Shown here: positions 29,520 to 37,728 of the stretch, piece by piece | Position numbering within the stretch: the first letter of the stretch is position 1 | Layout: each line of letters opens with the position of its first letter | NCBI GenBank assembly: GCA_024281055.1 | Contig: JAMXLF010000008.1 | Location: forward strand, 1 to 64,000 | Length of the DNA stretch: 64,000 bases | Reading direction: 5' to 3' | From: Geobacteraceae bacterium | GTDB taxonomy: Bacteria; Desulfobacterota; Desulfuromonadia; Geobacterales; Geobacteraceae | Notes under the pieces: generated by a model | Told to the model about the DNA's origin: nothing | Database searches by the model: none | Seen by the model: the letters and a program-made list of their open reading frames with translations, nothing else | Position numbers and translations under genes: made by a program

Positions 29520-30620
29520 ATGATTGATCGCAGGCTGTTCACCAATTTCGACTGGACCCTCTTCGGCTTCATATTTCTCATTTCCGCCATCGGAGTCCTC
29601 AACATCTACAGTGCGGCCACCCCCTACAAGGTCGTCGGGACCCCGTATTTCCTCAAGCAGATATACTGGATCCTGACCGGCCTCCTCCTCATCGTCACGG
29701 TATGCGGCATCGATTACCATGTGCTGGAGGACATCTCCTACTGGCTTTACGGGCTTGTGCTCCTGCTCCTCTGCGTGGTCCTCGTTGCCGGCAAGACCTC
29801 CATGGGGGCCACCCGCTGGCTCCGCCTGGGCTTCATAACCCTTCAGCCGTCGGAACCGATGAAGATCGTCATCATCATAACCTTTGCCCGCTATTTCAAT
29901 CGCGTTCCCATATTCCAGGGGCTTCGCCTGCGGGACCTCGTCTATCCCCTCATGCTCCTCGGTGCACCGGCACTTCTCATCATGAAGCAGCCCGACTTGG
30001 GGACCGCCATTCTTGTCGTTCTCATTGCCTGTTCCATGATGCTCTTCGTGGGGATCCGGTGGAGCACCTTCGTTTCGGTCGGCCTTGCGGCAATTCCTCT
30101 TTGCTATGGCGGGTGGCGTTTCGTTCTCCGCGATTACCAGAAAAACCGCATCCTCAATTTCCTCAACCCGGAGCGGGACCCCCTTGGCAGCGGTTACCAC
30201 CTCATCCAGAGCAAGATTGCGGTCGGCTCCGGAGGGTTGTTCGGCAAGGGGTTTATCCACGGGACCCAGTCCCAGCTCCGCTTTCTCCCCGAGCAGCACA
30301 CCGACTTCGCCTTTTCGGTCTTTGCCGAGGAATGGGGATTCGCGGGGTGCCTCGTCGTCCTTCTGCTCTACCTGTTCCTTGTTCTTTGGGGGCTCCATAT
30401 CGCCAGCCGTTGCAACGACCGGTTCGGGAGCCTTCTGGCGGTGGGGGTGACGGCCATGCTCTGCTGGCACATCGTCATCAACATGGGGATGGTGATCGGC
30501 CTCTTCCCGGTGGTCGGCGTGCCGCTCCCGCTGTTTTCCTATGGCGGAACCTCCATGGTCACTTCTATGGTGGGAGCGGGTATTCTCCTGAATATCAGCA
30601 TGCGCAGGTTCATGTTCTGA
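29520..30620 (+). CDS. rodA: peptidoglycan glycosyltransferase RodA
   Basis: 366 aa, polytopic SEDS protein with about ten membrane helices. Seen: GATRWLRLGFITLQPSEPMK, KQPDLGTAILV, LPEQHTDFAFSVFAEEWGF and PLPLFSYGGTSM, all SEDS signatures including the catalytic Asp region. Works with MrdA in wall elongation. Six nt after mrdA; a terminator follows at 30678-30710, ending the operon. Confidence 0.96.
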   Translation: MIDRRLFTNFDWTLFGFIFLISAIGVLNIYSAATPYKVVGTPYFLKQIYWILTGLLLIVTVCGIDYHVLEDISYWLYGLVLLLLCVVLVAGKTSMGATRWLRLGFITLQPSEPMKIVIIITFARYFNRVPIFQGLRLRDLVYPLMLLGAPALLIMKQPDLGTAILVVLIACSMMLFVGIRWSTFVSVGLAAIPLCYGGWRFVLRDYQKNRILNFLNPERDPLGSGYHLIQSKIAVGSGGLFGKGFIHGTQSQLRFLPEQHTDFAFSVFAEEWGFAGCLVVLLLYLFLVLWGLHIASRCNDRFGSLLAVGVTAMLCWHIVINMGMVIGLFPVVGVPLPLFSYGGTSMVTSMVGAGILLNISMRRFMF

Positions 30621-30677
30621 GGTTTGCTGCGGCTCCATTCCCATTCGCCGGCCGAAGAAGGCAGGAGACGGGCACAA

Positions 30678-30710
30678 AAAAACGCCGGGTCTTATGGACT
30701 CGGCGTTTTT
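30678..30710 (+). terminator. intrinsic terminator after rodA
   Basis: AAAAACGCCG (30678-30687) pairs with CGGCGTTTTT (30701-30710). A and T tracts on both sides make it usable from either strand, so it may also end the small minus-strand gene. Confidence 0.8.
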
Positions 30711-30736
30711 CTTTCAGACTTTGTATCGATGATATC

Positions 30737-30889
30737 TCAGGCCACCTTCTTGTTCAGGAGGACTATACCTTCGCTGGTGACGGTCCATAGTGCTTCGCAG
30801 TTGGTGCACTCGAGCAGGTCCTTGGTATAGCCGTCAGAGTGCATGTCGATTTCGATATTGTTAGTTGTGCTGCAGATTGGGCATTTCAT
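30737..30889 (-). CDS. small zinc-ribbon protein, 50 aa
   Basis: ATG at 30889, TGA at 30737-30739, 50 residues. It begins MKCPIC and carries a second pair in ECTNCEALW, a two-CxxC zinc ribbon of Cys3, Cys6, Cys28 and Cys31. AAGGAG sits 8 nt before the ATG, and a good promoter lies upstream at 30926-30954. No known function; the size suggests a nucleic-acid or protein-binding adaptor. Easily missed because of its length. Confidence 0.8.
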   Translation of the reverse strand: MKCPICSTTNNIEIDMHSDGYTKDLLECTNCEALWTVTSEGIVLLNKKVA

Positions 30890-31287
30890 GGCACTTTCTC
30901 CTTTTTTACGATTCTGTCTGTTTTAAATATACCCAAACAAAAAATTTTACGCAAGGGCTGATTTTAAAAAAATGCTTTTAAAACAGTATGTTATAATTTT
31001 TATCCGGGAAAAATAAAATCGATATTTTAAAACACTCTTTTTTGTGATAGTAAGTCATTTTTTTTTACTTTGTATAACATGATGAAATAATTTAATAAAA
31101 TGGTAGTCAAACAAAATTATAGGATATCGTTCGCCGATATTGCTTTGAACGAAAATAAAACATAGCGGTGGAAAAAATTTTTTGGAGGTTGTCTGTAAAC
31201 CCCGGTTTGGTAAGGTGGGTATTTTACGCCGGCTTGCTCGCTGTGACCTCTCTGCTATAATGGGGGTGGATGACTGAAGGAGCGGGC
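30890..31287. other. AT-rich intergenic island
   Basis: About 400 nt without a gene, and by eye far richer in A+T than the rest of the window from about 30900 to 31170. TTTTAAA(A) recurs at 30921, 30962, 30976 and 31025. Plus strand TTGTAT (31070-31075), 17 nt, TAATAA (31093-31098) could be a promoter for the radical SAM gene. No RNA gene or longer reading frame was recognised. Confidence 0.6.
30926..30954 (-). promoter_or_regulatory. promoter for the small zinc-ribbon gene
   Basis: Minus strand TTGCGT (30954-30949), 17-nt spacer, TATATT (30931-30926), about 37 nt upstream of the ATG. Confidence 0.6.
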
Positions 31288-32301
31288 ATGAAAGAGGCGA
31301 TGTTCTACGAGAAGGTCGGCGAGAAAAAGGTCCGGTGCGGGCTGTGCCGATTTCGCTGTCTCATCGGGGATGGGGGACGGGGGATCTGCGCGGTGCGGGA
31401 AAACCGTGGCGGGACCCTTTACTCTCTGGTCTATGGTAAGGCCGTGGCCGAACATGTTGACCCAATCGAGAAAAAGCCGCTCTACCATTTTCTTCCCGGG
31501 AGCACATCATACTCGGTGGCGACTGTCGGCTGCAACTTCCGTTGTCTCCATTGCCAGAACTATTCTATCTCCCAGTCGCCGCGGGACCGCATCTCCATTG
31601 CCGGGTTCGAGCTGGCGCCCGAGGCAATCGTCGCAAAGGCTCTGGCGACCGGATGCCGCTCCATCTCGTATACGTATACGGAGCCGACCATCTTCTATGA
31701 ATATGCCTACGATACGGCGGTGCTTGCCCATGCGGCGGGTCTGAAGAACGTTTTCGTCACCAACGGCTACATCACCCCGGAGGCGCTGGCCCACATCCGC
31801 CCCTACCTGGACGCTGCCAATATCGACCTGAAGGGTTTCTCTGAGAAGTTCTACCAGGAGGTGGTCCACGCTATGCTCCACGAAGTGCTCGATTCCATCG
31901 TCGAGTACAAGCGCCAGGGAGTCTGGGTCGAGCTGACCACCCTCATCATCCCTGGTTGGAATGATGCCGACGACGAATTGCAGGGCATTGCCCGTTTTAT
32001 CGCCGAAAAAGCAGGGGTGGAAACCCCCTGGCACGTGACTCAGTTCTATCCGACATACAAGCTGACCGACCGGCCGGCGACCCCGGTCTCTACCCTTCGC
32101 CGGGCCAGGCAGATCGGACTTGCCGCGGGGCTCCGCTACGTCTACGAGGGGAATGTCCCTGGCGAGGGAGGGGAAAACACCTGGTGTCCTTCGTGTGGAA
32201 ATCTTCTGATCCAGCGCTTCGGTTTCTCCATTGGGGAAAACCGGATTCGAGAGGGGAAATGCCCCGGCTGCGGTGTTGTCGTTGATGGCGTGGATATGTG
32301 A
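31288..32301 (+). CDS. amrS: AmmeMemoRadiSam-type radical SAM enzyme (PflA-like)
   Basis: 337 aa from ATG 31288, preceded by AAGGAG at 5 nt; an upstream ATG at 31270 has no site. The N-terminal CGLCRFRCLIGDGGRGIC has four Cys typical of this subfamily. The radical SAM core CNFRCLHCQNYSISQ follows near residue 80, and C-terminal CPSCG and CPGCG pairs form a zinc-ribbon-like end. Family members sit with AMMECR1 and MEMO partners; neither is in this window. Reaction unknown. Confidence 0.85.
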   Translation: MKEAMFYEKVGEKKVRCGLCRFRCLIGDGGRGICAVRENRGGTLYSLVYGKAVAEHVDPIEKKPLYHFLPGSTSYSVATVGCNFRCLHCQNYSISQSPRDRISIAGFELAPEAIVAKALATGCRSISYTYTEPTIFYEYAYDTAVLAHAAGLKNVFVTNGYITPEALAHIRPYLDAANIDLKGFSEKFYQEVVHAMLHEVLDSIVEYKRQGVWVELTTLIIPGWNDADDELQGIARFIAEKAGVETPWHVTQFYPTYKLTDRPATPVSTLRRARQIGLAAGLRYVYEGNVPGEGGENTWCPSCGNLLIQRFGFSIGENRIREGKCPGCGVVVDGVDM

Positions 32302-32535
32302 ATTCGCCTTCCTTGTCCCCGTTGTTCCCTCATTTCATATGCCTCCTTTTATTCGCCCTCCTTCCCCGATTTCAACCTTTAGATTTCCGTGAAATGACGA
32401 GCACTTGGTTCCGGAATGCTGGATGGGATTGATTTGTCAAAAATGAGAATCCACGATCAAATAGTATAACTATCTGTGATTGCAGGAAATAATCTGTTGC
32501 GGTATTGCAGGCATGCTATTTGCTGAAATGGATTT

Positions 32536-34293
32536 TTGACTGAGCTCGTTTTTTATGCTGCCATTTCGCAATGGATGATCAACTTGCAAGAGCACGCCAC
32601 TAAATTTACTGGAGGGCAGCAACGGCTTCTCATTGCTGGTGCCGCGCTCATGCTCCTTTTCTGGGTAGCCAATTCCTGTATCGATGCGGTGTTCGATCGC
32701 ACCAGTTTGTCTGCTGAGCTGTTCTCTCCTGATACCCACGAAATTGCTATTCGCCTGCTTTCCATCGCTTTTCTGGCCCTTTTTGTCGTCTATATCTCCA
32801 GGATATTGATCAGGCGCCGGAAGCTGGAGGAGGAATTGACGGCGGCTGTCGTCGCGGCGAAGTCCGAGAAGGATCGCTCCGAGGCGATCGTCGCAGCCAT
32901 GGGAGATGCCGTCAGCATCCAGGACACCACCCTGCGGATCCTCTATCAGAACGAGGCGCATCAGCAGATGATGGGAGCCCATGCCGGCGAGTTCTGCTTT
33001 GCCGCCTACCAACACATGGAGTGTCCCTGCGAATGGTGCCATCTGGTCCTGTCCTTCCAGGATGGCCAGGTTCACCGTCGGGAAGCGTGCAACCAGGGTC
33101 CCGCAGGAATCCGGCATGTGGAGATCATTTCTTCACCTTTGAAGGATCTTTCCGGAAACGTCATTGCCGGCATCGAGACGGTCAGGGATATTACGGAACG
33201 GAAGCTCCTCGAGAACCAGCTCCGGAAGCAGATGACAGCGATTGAAGCCTCCATGGACGGAATCGCCATCCTCAACGAAAAGGAAGAGTACACCTATCTC
33301 AACCTGGCCCATGCCAGGATTTACGGCTTCGACTCTCCGTCCGAGATTCTGGGCAAGACATGGCGGACTCTGTATGGTGTGGAAGAAGTGTTGCGCTTTG
33401 AGCGGGATGTCCTGCCGGCCATACGGGAATCTGGCAGCTGGCGGGGGGAATCCGTCGGCAAGAAGCATGACGGGGGCTTGTTCCCCCAGGAGGTTTCCCT
33501 GTCTCTCCTCGGGGATGGCGGCTTGGTCTGTGTCGTCCGCGACATTACCGACCGGAAGAGGGCCGAGGGCGAGATTCGGAAACTCAACGAAGATCTCGGA
33601 CAGCGCGCTGCGGAACTCCTTGCGGGAAACCAGGAACTGGAGGCCTTCAGTTATTCTCTTTCCCACGATCTGCGTAACCATCTTACGCGCACGTACCTTT
33701 CCGCCCAAGCCTTGGAGGAAGTCTGCTCGGGAATTCTTGACGAAAATGGCCGGCAATTTGCCAAGAGTCTGCGCACCTCCATCGAGCACATGGGGGAGCT
33801 GGTAGAGGCTATGCTTGTCTTGGCACGGGCTTCGAGGAGTGAGATGCGCTGCGAAAGTGTGGATTTGGGCATACTCGCCCGGGAGATCTCTGTCGAACTG
33901 GAGCAGGGAGAGTCTGGGAGGCATGTTGAGTTTGTCATTGACACTGGAGAGCCGGTCCAGGGAGACCCCGAGCTGCTGCGGGTGGCTCTCGAAAATCTCC
34001 TCGGCAATGCTTGGAAGTACACAGGAAAGCGCGCCGCGGCGCGCATTGAATTCGCGGAACGTGATCGGGGCGGGGAGAGGGTCTTTTCCATTCATGATAA
34101 CGGTGTCGGCTTTGCCAGGAAGGATGCCGAAAGGGTTTTCGAGCCTTTCGAACGGTTGCACAAGAACGGTGAGTTTCCCGGGACAGGCATCGGCCTGGCG
34201 ACCGTGCAGCGCATCATCGAGCGCCATGGTGGCAGGGTGTGGTGTGAGGGAGAGACAGATCGGGGCGCGACCTTCTACTTCACCCTCAAATAG
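32536..34293 (+). CDS. PAS-domain sensor histidine kinase
   Basis: 585 aa from TTG 32536; ATG 32575 (572 aa) is equally possible, and no clear ribosome site decides. Two membrane helices (about residues 34-55 and 73-93) are followed by a PAS domain with an ECPCEWCHL cysteine cluster ending in TVRDITERK. A second PAS ends in VVRDITDRK. The HisKA box is SYSLSHDLRNHLTR (His377) and the ATPase domain has NLLGNAWKYT, DNGVGF and GTGIGLATVQ. No receiver domain and no adjacent response regulator, so it is an orphan kinase. Signal unknown; the Cys cluster hints at metal or redox sensing. Confidence 0.88.
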   Translation: MTELVFYAAISQWMINLQEHATKFTGGQQRLLIAGAALMLLFWVANSCIDAVFDRTSLSAELFSPDTHEIAIRLLSIAFLALFVVYISRILIRRRKLEEELTAAVVAAKSEKDRSEAIVAAMGDAVSIQDTTLRILYQNEAHQQMMGAHAGEFCFAAYQHMECPCEWCHLVLSFQDGQVHRREACNQGPAGIRHVEIISSPLKDLSGNVIAGIETVRDITERKLLENQLRKQMTAIEASMDGIAILNEKEEYTYLNLAHARIYGFDSPSEILGKTWRTLYGVEEVLRFERDVLPAIRESGSWRGESVGKKHDGGLFPQEVSLSLLGDGGLVCVVRDITDRKRAEGEIRKLNEDLGQRAAELLAGNQELEAFSYSLSHDLRNHLTRTYLSAQALEEVCSGILDENGRQFAKSLRTSIEHMGELVEAMLVLARASRSEMRCESVDLGILAREISVELEQGESGRHVEFVIDTGEPVQGDPELLRVALENLLGNAWKYTGKRAAARIEFAERDRGGERVFSIHDNGVGFARKDAERVFEPFERLHKNGEFPGTGIGLATVQRIIERHGGRVWCEGETDRGATFYFTLK

Positions 34294-34360
34294 CCGGTTG
34301 CCCTGATCCCTGCAAAAATGGTATAAGAAGTATGTTCCATTTTCACTTCGCGAGGTATGT

Positions 34361-35014
34361 TTGAAGGCTTCATTCATCCGTCGTTTCTGGATCACCTTTT
34401 CCGCCTACGTCATCGGTTTCTACGCTTCCATTCTCAACAGGTTCCGCACCAAAGGAGCAGAGAACATCCCTATCACGGGGGGGGTGCTCCTGGCTTCCAA
34501 CCACATCTCGGCCTACGAGACTATTTTCCTTCCCTGGGCGGTCATAAGAAAATTCCCCTTCCGGATGGTCTGGGCCCCGGCCAAAGAGGAGCTCTTCGTC
34601 AATCGGTTCAGCGGCTGGCTCTATGCCACGTGGGGAGCTTTCCCGGTGAAGCGTGGCCGCGACGTGCGCTCGGGTAAGATCCTCAACAATCTGCTCCAGG
34701 ACCAGCGAGTGATGCTTTTCCCCGAGGGGACCAGACACAAGGACGGGGTGCTCGGCAAGGGGAACCGCGGGGTGGGAAAGATTATCTACGACACGCGGCC
34801 GGCCGTTGTCCCGACGGCCCTCATTGGACTCAACCGCTGGAAATTTCCCGGCTTCGGTCAGGAGGGCCTCGTCGTGTTCGGCCCGCCCCTAGATTTTTCC
34901 GATCTCTATGCTTGTGAAGACGTCAAGGAAACCCACCAGCTCATTGTCGAGCGGGTCATGGCGGCGATCGCCGACCTCCTGAGAAGTGAAGGTGCCTATG
35001 TCAACGAAGATTGA
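34361..35014 (+). CDS. plsC: lysophospholipid acyltransferase family protein (PlsC-like)
   Basis: 217 aa from TTG 34361, with GAGG a few nt upstream. One N-terminal membrane segment, then an acyltransferase domain with [10 protein letters not shown] and VVPTALIG. The catalytic block reads NHISAYE, giving H48-X4-E53 in place of the usual H-X4-D. If active it esterifies 1-acylglycerol-3-phosphate to phosphatidate; the Glu substitution makes another acyl acceptor possible. Its end overlaps rnhA by 17 nt. Confidence 0.82.
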   Translation: MKASFIRRFWITFSAYVIGFYASILNRFRTKGAENIPITGGVLLASNHISAYETIFLPWAVIRKFPFRMVWAPAKEELFVNRFSGWLYATWGAFPVKRGRDVRSGKILNNLLQDQRVMLFPEGTRHKDGVLGKGNRGVGKIIYDTRPAVVPTALIGLNRWKFPGFGQEGLVVFGPPLDFSDLYACEDVKETHQLIVERVMAAIADLLRSEGAYVNED

Positions 35015-35453
35015 TATCTTCTGCGATGGCGCCTGCAGTGGCAACCCCGGTGTCGGCGGCTGGGGGTGCATCCTCCGCTGGAACGGGCACGAGAAGGAGC
35101 TCTCCGGTGCGGCTGGTGAGACCACCAACAACCGGATGGAGCTTACCGCCGCCATAGAGGCACTGACCTCGCTCAAGCGCTCCTGCGACGTGGCGCTCAC
35201 CACCGATTCCCAGTATCTGACCAAGGGAATGACTGAGTGGATCGCCGGCTGGCAGAGGCGGGGCTGGGTGAACAGCAAGAAGGAGCCGGTGCTGAATCGT
35301 GACCTGTGGGAACGGCTCCTGGAACTCGCGAAAGTCCACAAGGTTCAATGGGTATGGGTCAGGGGGCATAACGGCCACCCGGAGAACGAGCGCTGTGACG
35401 AGTTGGCGCGGCGGGCTATCGAGGAATATAAAAGCGTGAAAGGTGAAAAGTGA
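34998..35453 (+). CDS. rnhA: ribonuclease HI
   Basis: 151 aa from ATG 34998, overlapping plsC. Cleaves the RNA strand of RNA-DNA hybrids. The four catalytic acids are in [11 protein letters not shown] (Asp), NNRMELTAA (Glu), TTDSQYL (Asp) and CDELAR (Asp, after [12 protein letters not shown]). The last five codons (VKGEK) are encoded by the GTGAAAG heptamer repeat that follows, so the repeat has supplied the C-terminus. Confidence 0.95.
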   Translation: MSTKIDIFCDGACSGNPGVGGWGCILRWNGHEKELSGAAGETTNNRMELTAAIEALTSLKRSCDVALTTDSQYLTKGMTEWIAGWQRRGWVNSKKEPVLNRDLWERLLELAKVHKVQWVWVRGHNGHPENERCDELARRAIEEYKSVKGEK

Positions 35454-35505
35454 AAGGTGAAAGCATTTCGGTTGGCGTTCACCATTCACCGTTCGCCATT
35501 CACCG
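35436..35505. repeat. second inverted array of 7-nt tandem repeats (GTGAANN)
   Basis: 35436-35463 is GTGAAAG, GTGAAAA, GTGAAAG, GTGAAAG. 35478-35505 is TTCACCA, TTCACCG, TTCGCCA, TTCACCG, i.e. inverted GTGAA-type units. The layout of four 7-nt units facing four across 14 nt is the same as at 17751-17831, with a different unit sequence. The left arm overlaps the end of rnhA. Confidence 0.85.
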
Positions 35506-35520
35506 TTGACGGAGTTCCAG

Positions 35521-35817
35521 TTGGATTATTTCATCAGCGAAGTTACCGAACAGGAGCTGAAGCGGGAAAAGGAGAAGGCCCGGGAGCTCCGCAAGAGCCA
35601 GTGGTGGAAGAACCGTCTGTCAAAAGGTGTCTGTCACTATTGCGGCGGTACCTTTCCCCCCACCGATCTCACCATGGACCACATCGTCCCCCTCATCCGT
35701 GGCGGCAAGAGCAGTCGCGGCAACGTGGCGCCCGCCTGCAAGGAGTGCAATAACAAGAAGAAGCACCTGCTGCCTGTCGAGTGGGAGGAGAACCTGAAAG
35801 CGGTAAAGAGTGAGTAG
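35521..35817 (+). CDS. HNH endonuclease domain protein
   Basis: 98 aa from TTG 35521, with GGAG 6 nt upstream; TTG 35506 would add five residues. A basic, helical N-terminus (EQELKREKEKARELRKSQWW) precedes a complete HNH zinc fold: CHYCGG, TMDHIVPLIRGGKSS and ACKECNNKKK. Such small stand-alone HNH proteins nick or cut DNA, but the specific role is unknown. It begins right after a hairpin repeat. Confidence 0.82.
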   Translation: MDYFISEVTEQELKREKEKARELRKSQWWKNRLSKGVCHYCGGTFPPTDLTMDHIVPLIRGGKSSRGNVAPACKECNNKKKHLLPVEWEENLKAVKSE

Positions 35818-35852
35818 GGCGCGCAGCGGCGTCTTCGGTGTAAGGAGAATAT

Positions 35853-36488
35853 GTGGGGACTGGAACAGTATATAAGGCCGTGATTTACGACTGCGACGGA
35901 GTGATGTTCGATTCCTTCGAGGCGAATCTTGCCTTTTACGACCGGATCATGGCGGCGCTCGGCAAGCCATCACTTGACCGCAGGAACGCAGAGCATATGC
36001 AGGTCCTTCATACTTACGCCAACCGTGAGGTGCTGCGGTATTTCTTTTCCGACGAGTCGACATACAGCGCCGCTGTGTATACCGCCGGGGCCATCGACTA
36101 CCGTGAGCTCGTGCCGTTCATGCGGCTGGAAGAGGGGTTCCGCGAGACTCTGGAGGTGCTCTCATCCCGGGTCGAACTTGCGGTCTGCACCAACCGCTCA
36201 ACCTCCATGGATATGGTTCTCGAAACGTTCGACCTGGCGCGTTATTTCGGCCTCGTCATGACCGCTTCCCGGGTGATCAATCCCAAGCCCCATCCCGAGC
36301 CGCTCCTCAAGGTGCTCAATCATTACCGCCTTGAGCCGGAGCAAGCCCTTTTCGTCGGTGATTCCGACGTCGATCGTCAGGCCGCCCTGGCCGCCGGCGT
36401 ACCGTTCGTCGCCTATAAGGCCGATCTGCCGGCTGTTGCCCGCATTGACCGGCACGAGGCAATCCTCGCCCTCCTCTCTCCCCGATAA
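35853..36488 (+). CDS. HAD-family hydrolase (phosphoglycolate phosphatase-like)
   Basis: 211 aa from GTG 35853 (AAGGAG 5 nt upstream). HAD motifs: VIYDCDGVMFDS with nucleophile Asp, VCTNRS, NPKPHPEPLLK with the Lys, and FVGDSDVDRQAA. The helical cap between motifs I and II is of the phosphoglycolate phosphatase/beta-phosphoglucomutase class. Substrate not identified. Convergent with the TIG protein across a bidirectional terminator. Confidence 0.82.
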   Translation: MGTGTVYKAVIYDCDGVMFDSFEANLAFYDRIMAALGKPSLDRRNAEHMQVLHTYANREVLRYFFSDESTYSAAVYTAGAIDYRELVPFMRLEEGFRETLEVLSSRVELAVCTNRSTSMDMVLETFDLARYFGLVMTASRVINPKPHPEPLLKVLNHYRLEPEQALFVGDSDVDRQAALAAGVPFVAYKADLPAVARIDRHEAILALLSPR

Positions 36489-36574
36489 CATCTCTGGTTT
36501 TTTTCGACAAAGACCCGGTCTGCGGGTTGCTTACGGCATTTGCACGTGCATGAGTTGAGGCTGAAGCAATAAAA

Positions 36575-36604
36575 AAAGGGACGGTAATGGCTTTCCGTCC
36601 CTTT
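36575..36604. terminator. bidirectional terminator
   Basis: AAAGGGACGG (36575-36584) pairs with CCGTCCCTTT (36595-36604); an A tract and a T tract flank it, between convergent genes. Confidence 0.8.
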
Positions 36605-36631
36605 TCCTCTGCATGATCTTCGAGTGCCGGC

Positions 36632-37600
36632 TTATGGTGCAGTGATCGAGACGACTGAGCTCTCGGTCCCGTCCGGGTTGACCACTTGGACCTGGAAACT
36701 CTTGGGGGCGGTGCTGTAGGGATGTCGCCGGTAGATGAGCTTGTTGCAGGAAGAGAAAATTGCCACATCCTGGCTGATCACGTCGGCTGTGCCGACACGG
36801 ATGCGCTTCACGTCCATGCGTGGCGGGGAGAGGTTCTGCTCGACGGTGCTCTCCTCCATGACCACCAGAACGGAATTCTGCTGGAAATTCTTACCATCGA
36901 CGAACAAGTTGTAGTAGTTCACGTACCCCTCACCCGTGGTGATCCCCGTGATTTCGGGCCGGCCGTTGATGAGCAGGGCGAGGGTCACGGAGTAAGTGTC
37001 CTCGGGGTTACGCACCTGCACCTGGTGAAGTCCGGCGGCTACCTGAGGGACAACGAAAGAGATTGTCTCGCTGCTCGTGAACTTTGTTCTGACTGCTGCC
37101 CCGTCAAAGAGGACTTGTGACCCTGCCTTGAAATTCGAGCCGGATATGGTCACCTCCCGCTCCCTCGGTGCGGCACAGGCGTCGATGCTGTCCGGTGTGA
37201 GGCCTGTTGCTATCGGTTTCAATGGCTGAACGGCGAAGGAGTAAGTCCGGCTCGTGGTGCCGTCCTCCCGTCTGAGGAAGAGTGCGTAGAGACCGGGAGC
37301 GAGGTCGGGGATGGTGAAGGTGAGCTGTTTTGCCTCGATAAGCTTCGCCGGCACCTCGGTACTGCCGAGAAAAGCAGTTGTGCCTGCCGAAAAACCCGTG
37401 CCGGAGAGGATGACCGTGGTGCCCGGTTCGCCTTGGGCCGGAATGATGCTGAGGATGCTGACGGACGGAGACTTCATGCCTTCCCCGGTGCCCGTTGACG
37501 GAGTTTTCCGGGTTCCGCCGGGTTCTTGCGGCTGAGCGTGGGCGGGGATGACCGTAGCGAGGGCAAGAACAATGACAGTGGTAATGAGGCGGTGCGACAC
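36632..37600 (-). CDS. exported IPT/TIG-domain protein
   Basis: 322 aa from GTG 37600, which has AAGGAG 8 nt upstream. Signal peptide of about 23 residues (ITTVIVLALATVIPAHA, cleaved after AHA), then a short Pro/Thr/Gly linker. Three immunoglobulin-like TIG repeats follow, each opening with a hydrophobic strand and a G-S-N/G-T-G-F turn: SIIPAQGEPGTTVILSGTGF, EREVTISGSNF and NYYNLFVDGKNF. Probably periplasmic or surface-exposed, possibly for adhesion or carbohydrate binding. No close family recognised. It precedes lptFG on the same strand but 129 nt downstream of lptG. Confidence 0.72.
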   Translation of the reverse strand: MSHRLITTVIVLALATVIPAHAQPQEPGGTRKTPSTGTGEGMKSPSVSILSIIPAQGEPGTTVILSGTGFSAGTTAFLGSTEVPAKLIEAKQLTFTIPDLAPGLYALFLRREDGTTSRTYSFAVQPLKPIATGLTPDSIDACAAPREREVTISGSNFKAGSQVLFDGAAVRTKFTSSETISFVVPQVAAGLHQVQVRNPEDTYSVTLALLINGRPEITGITTGEGYVNYYNLFVDGKNFQQNSVLVVMEESTVEQNLSPPRMDVKRIRVGTADVISQDVAIFSSCNKLIYRRHPYSTAPKSFQVQVVNPDGTESSVVSITAP

Positions 37601-37728
37601 AATGCACGCTCCTTCCTGGGTGGACGGGGCAACCCGGTCCTTGTCCGTTGCGTTGCCTCTCCCTTCGCAAATTAAAGCATGGCTGTATGACTTGTCAACG
37701 GTCAAAATGGCTGCTACGGGGTGCGATG

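Noticed and set aside
29163-30677. Long minus-strand open frame opposite mrdA/rodA
   Set aside because: Antisense of well-conserved genes in high-GC DNA; His/Glu/Gly-rich composition typical of a shadow frame.
32302-32535. Promoter for the histidine kinase
   Set aside because: A TATAAC at 32465 lacks any -35 at 16-18 nt, so no promoter is claimed.
36541-36550. TGCACGTGCA palindrome
   Set aside because: Ten bases is short and expected by chance; no linked feature.
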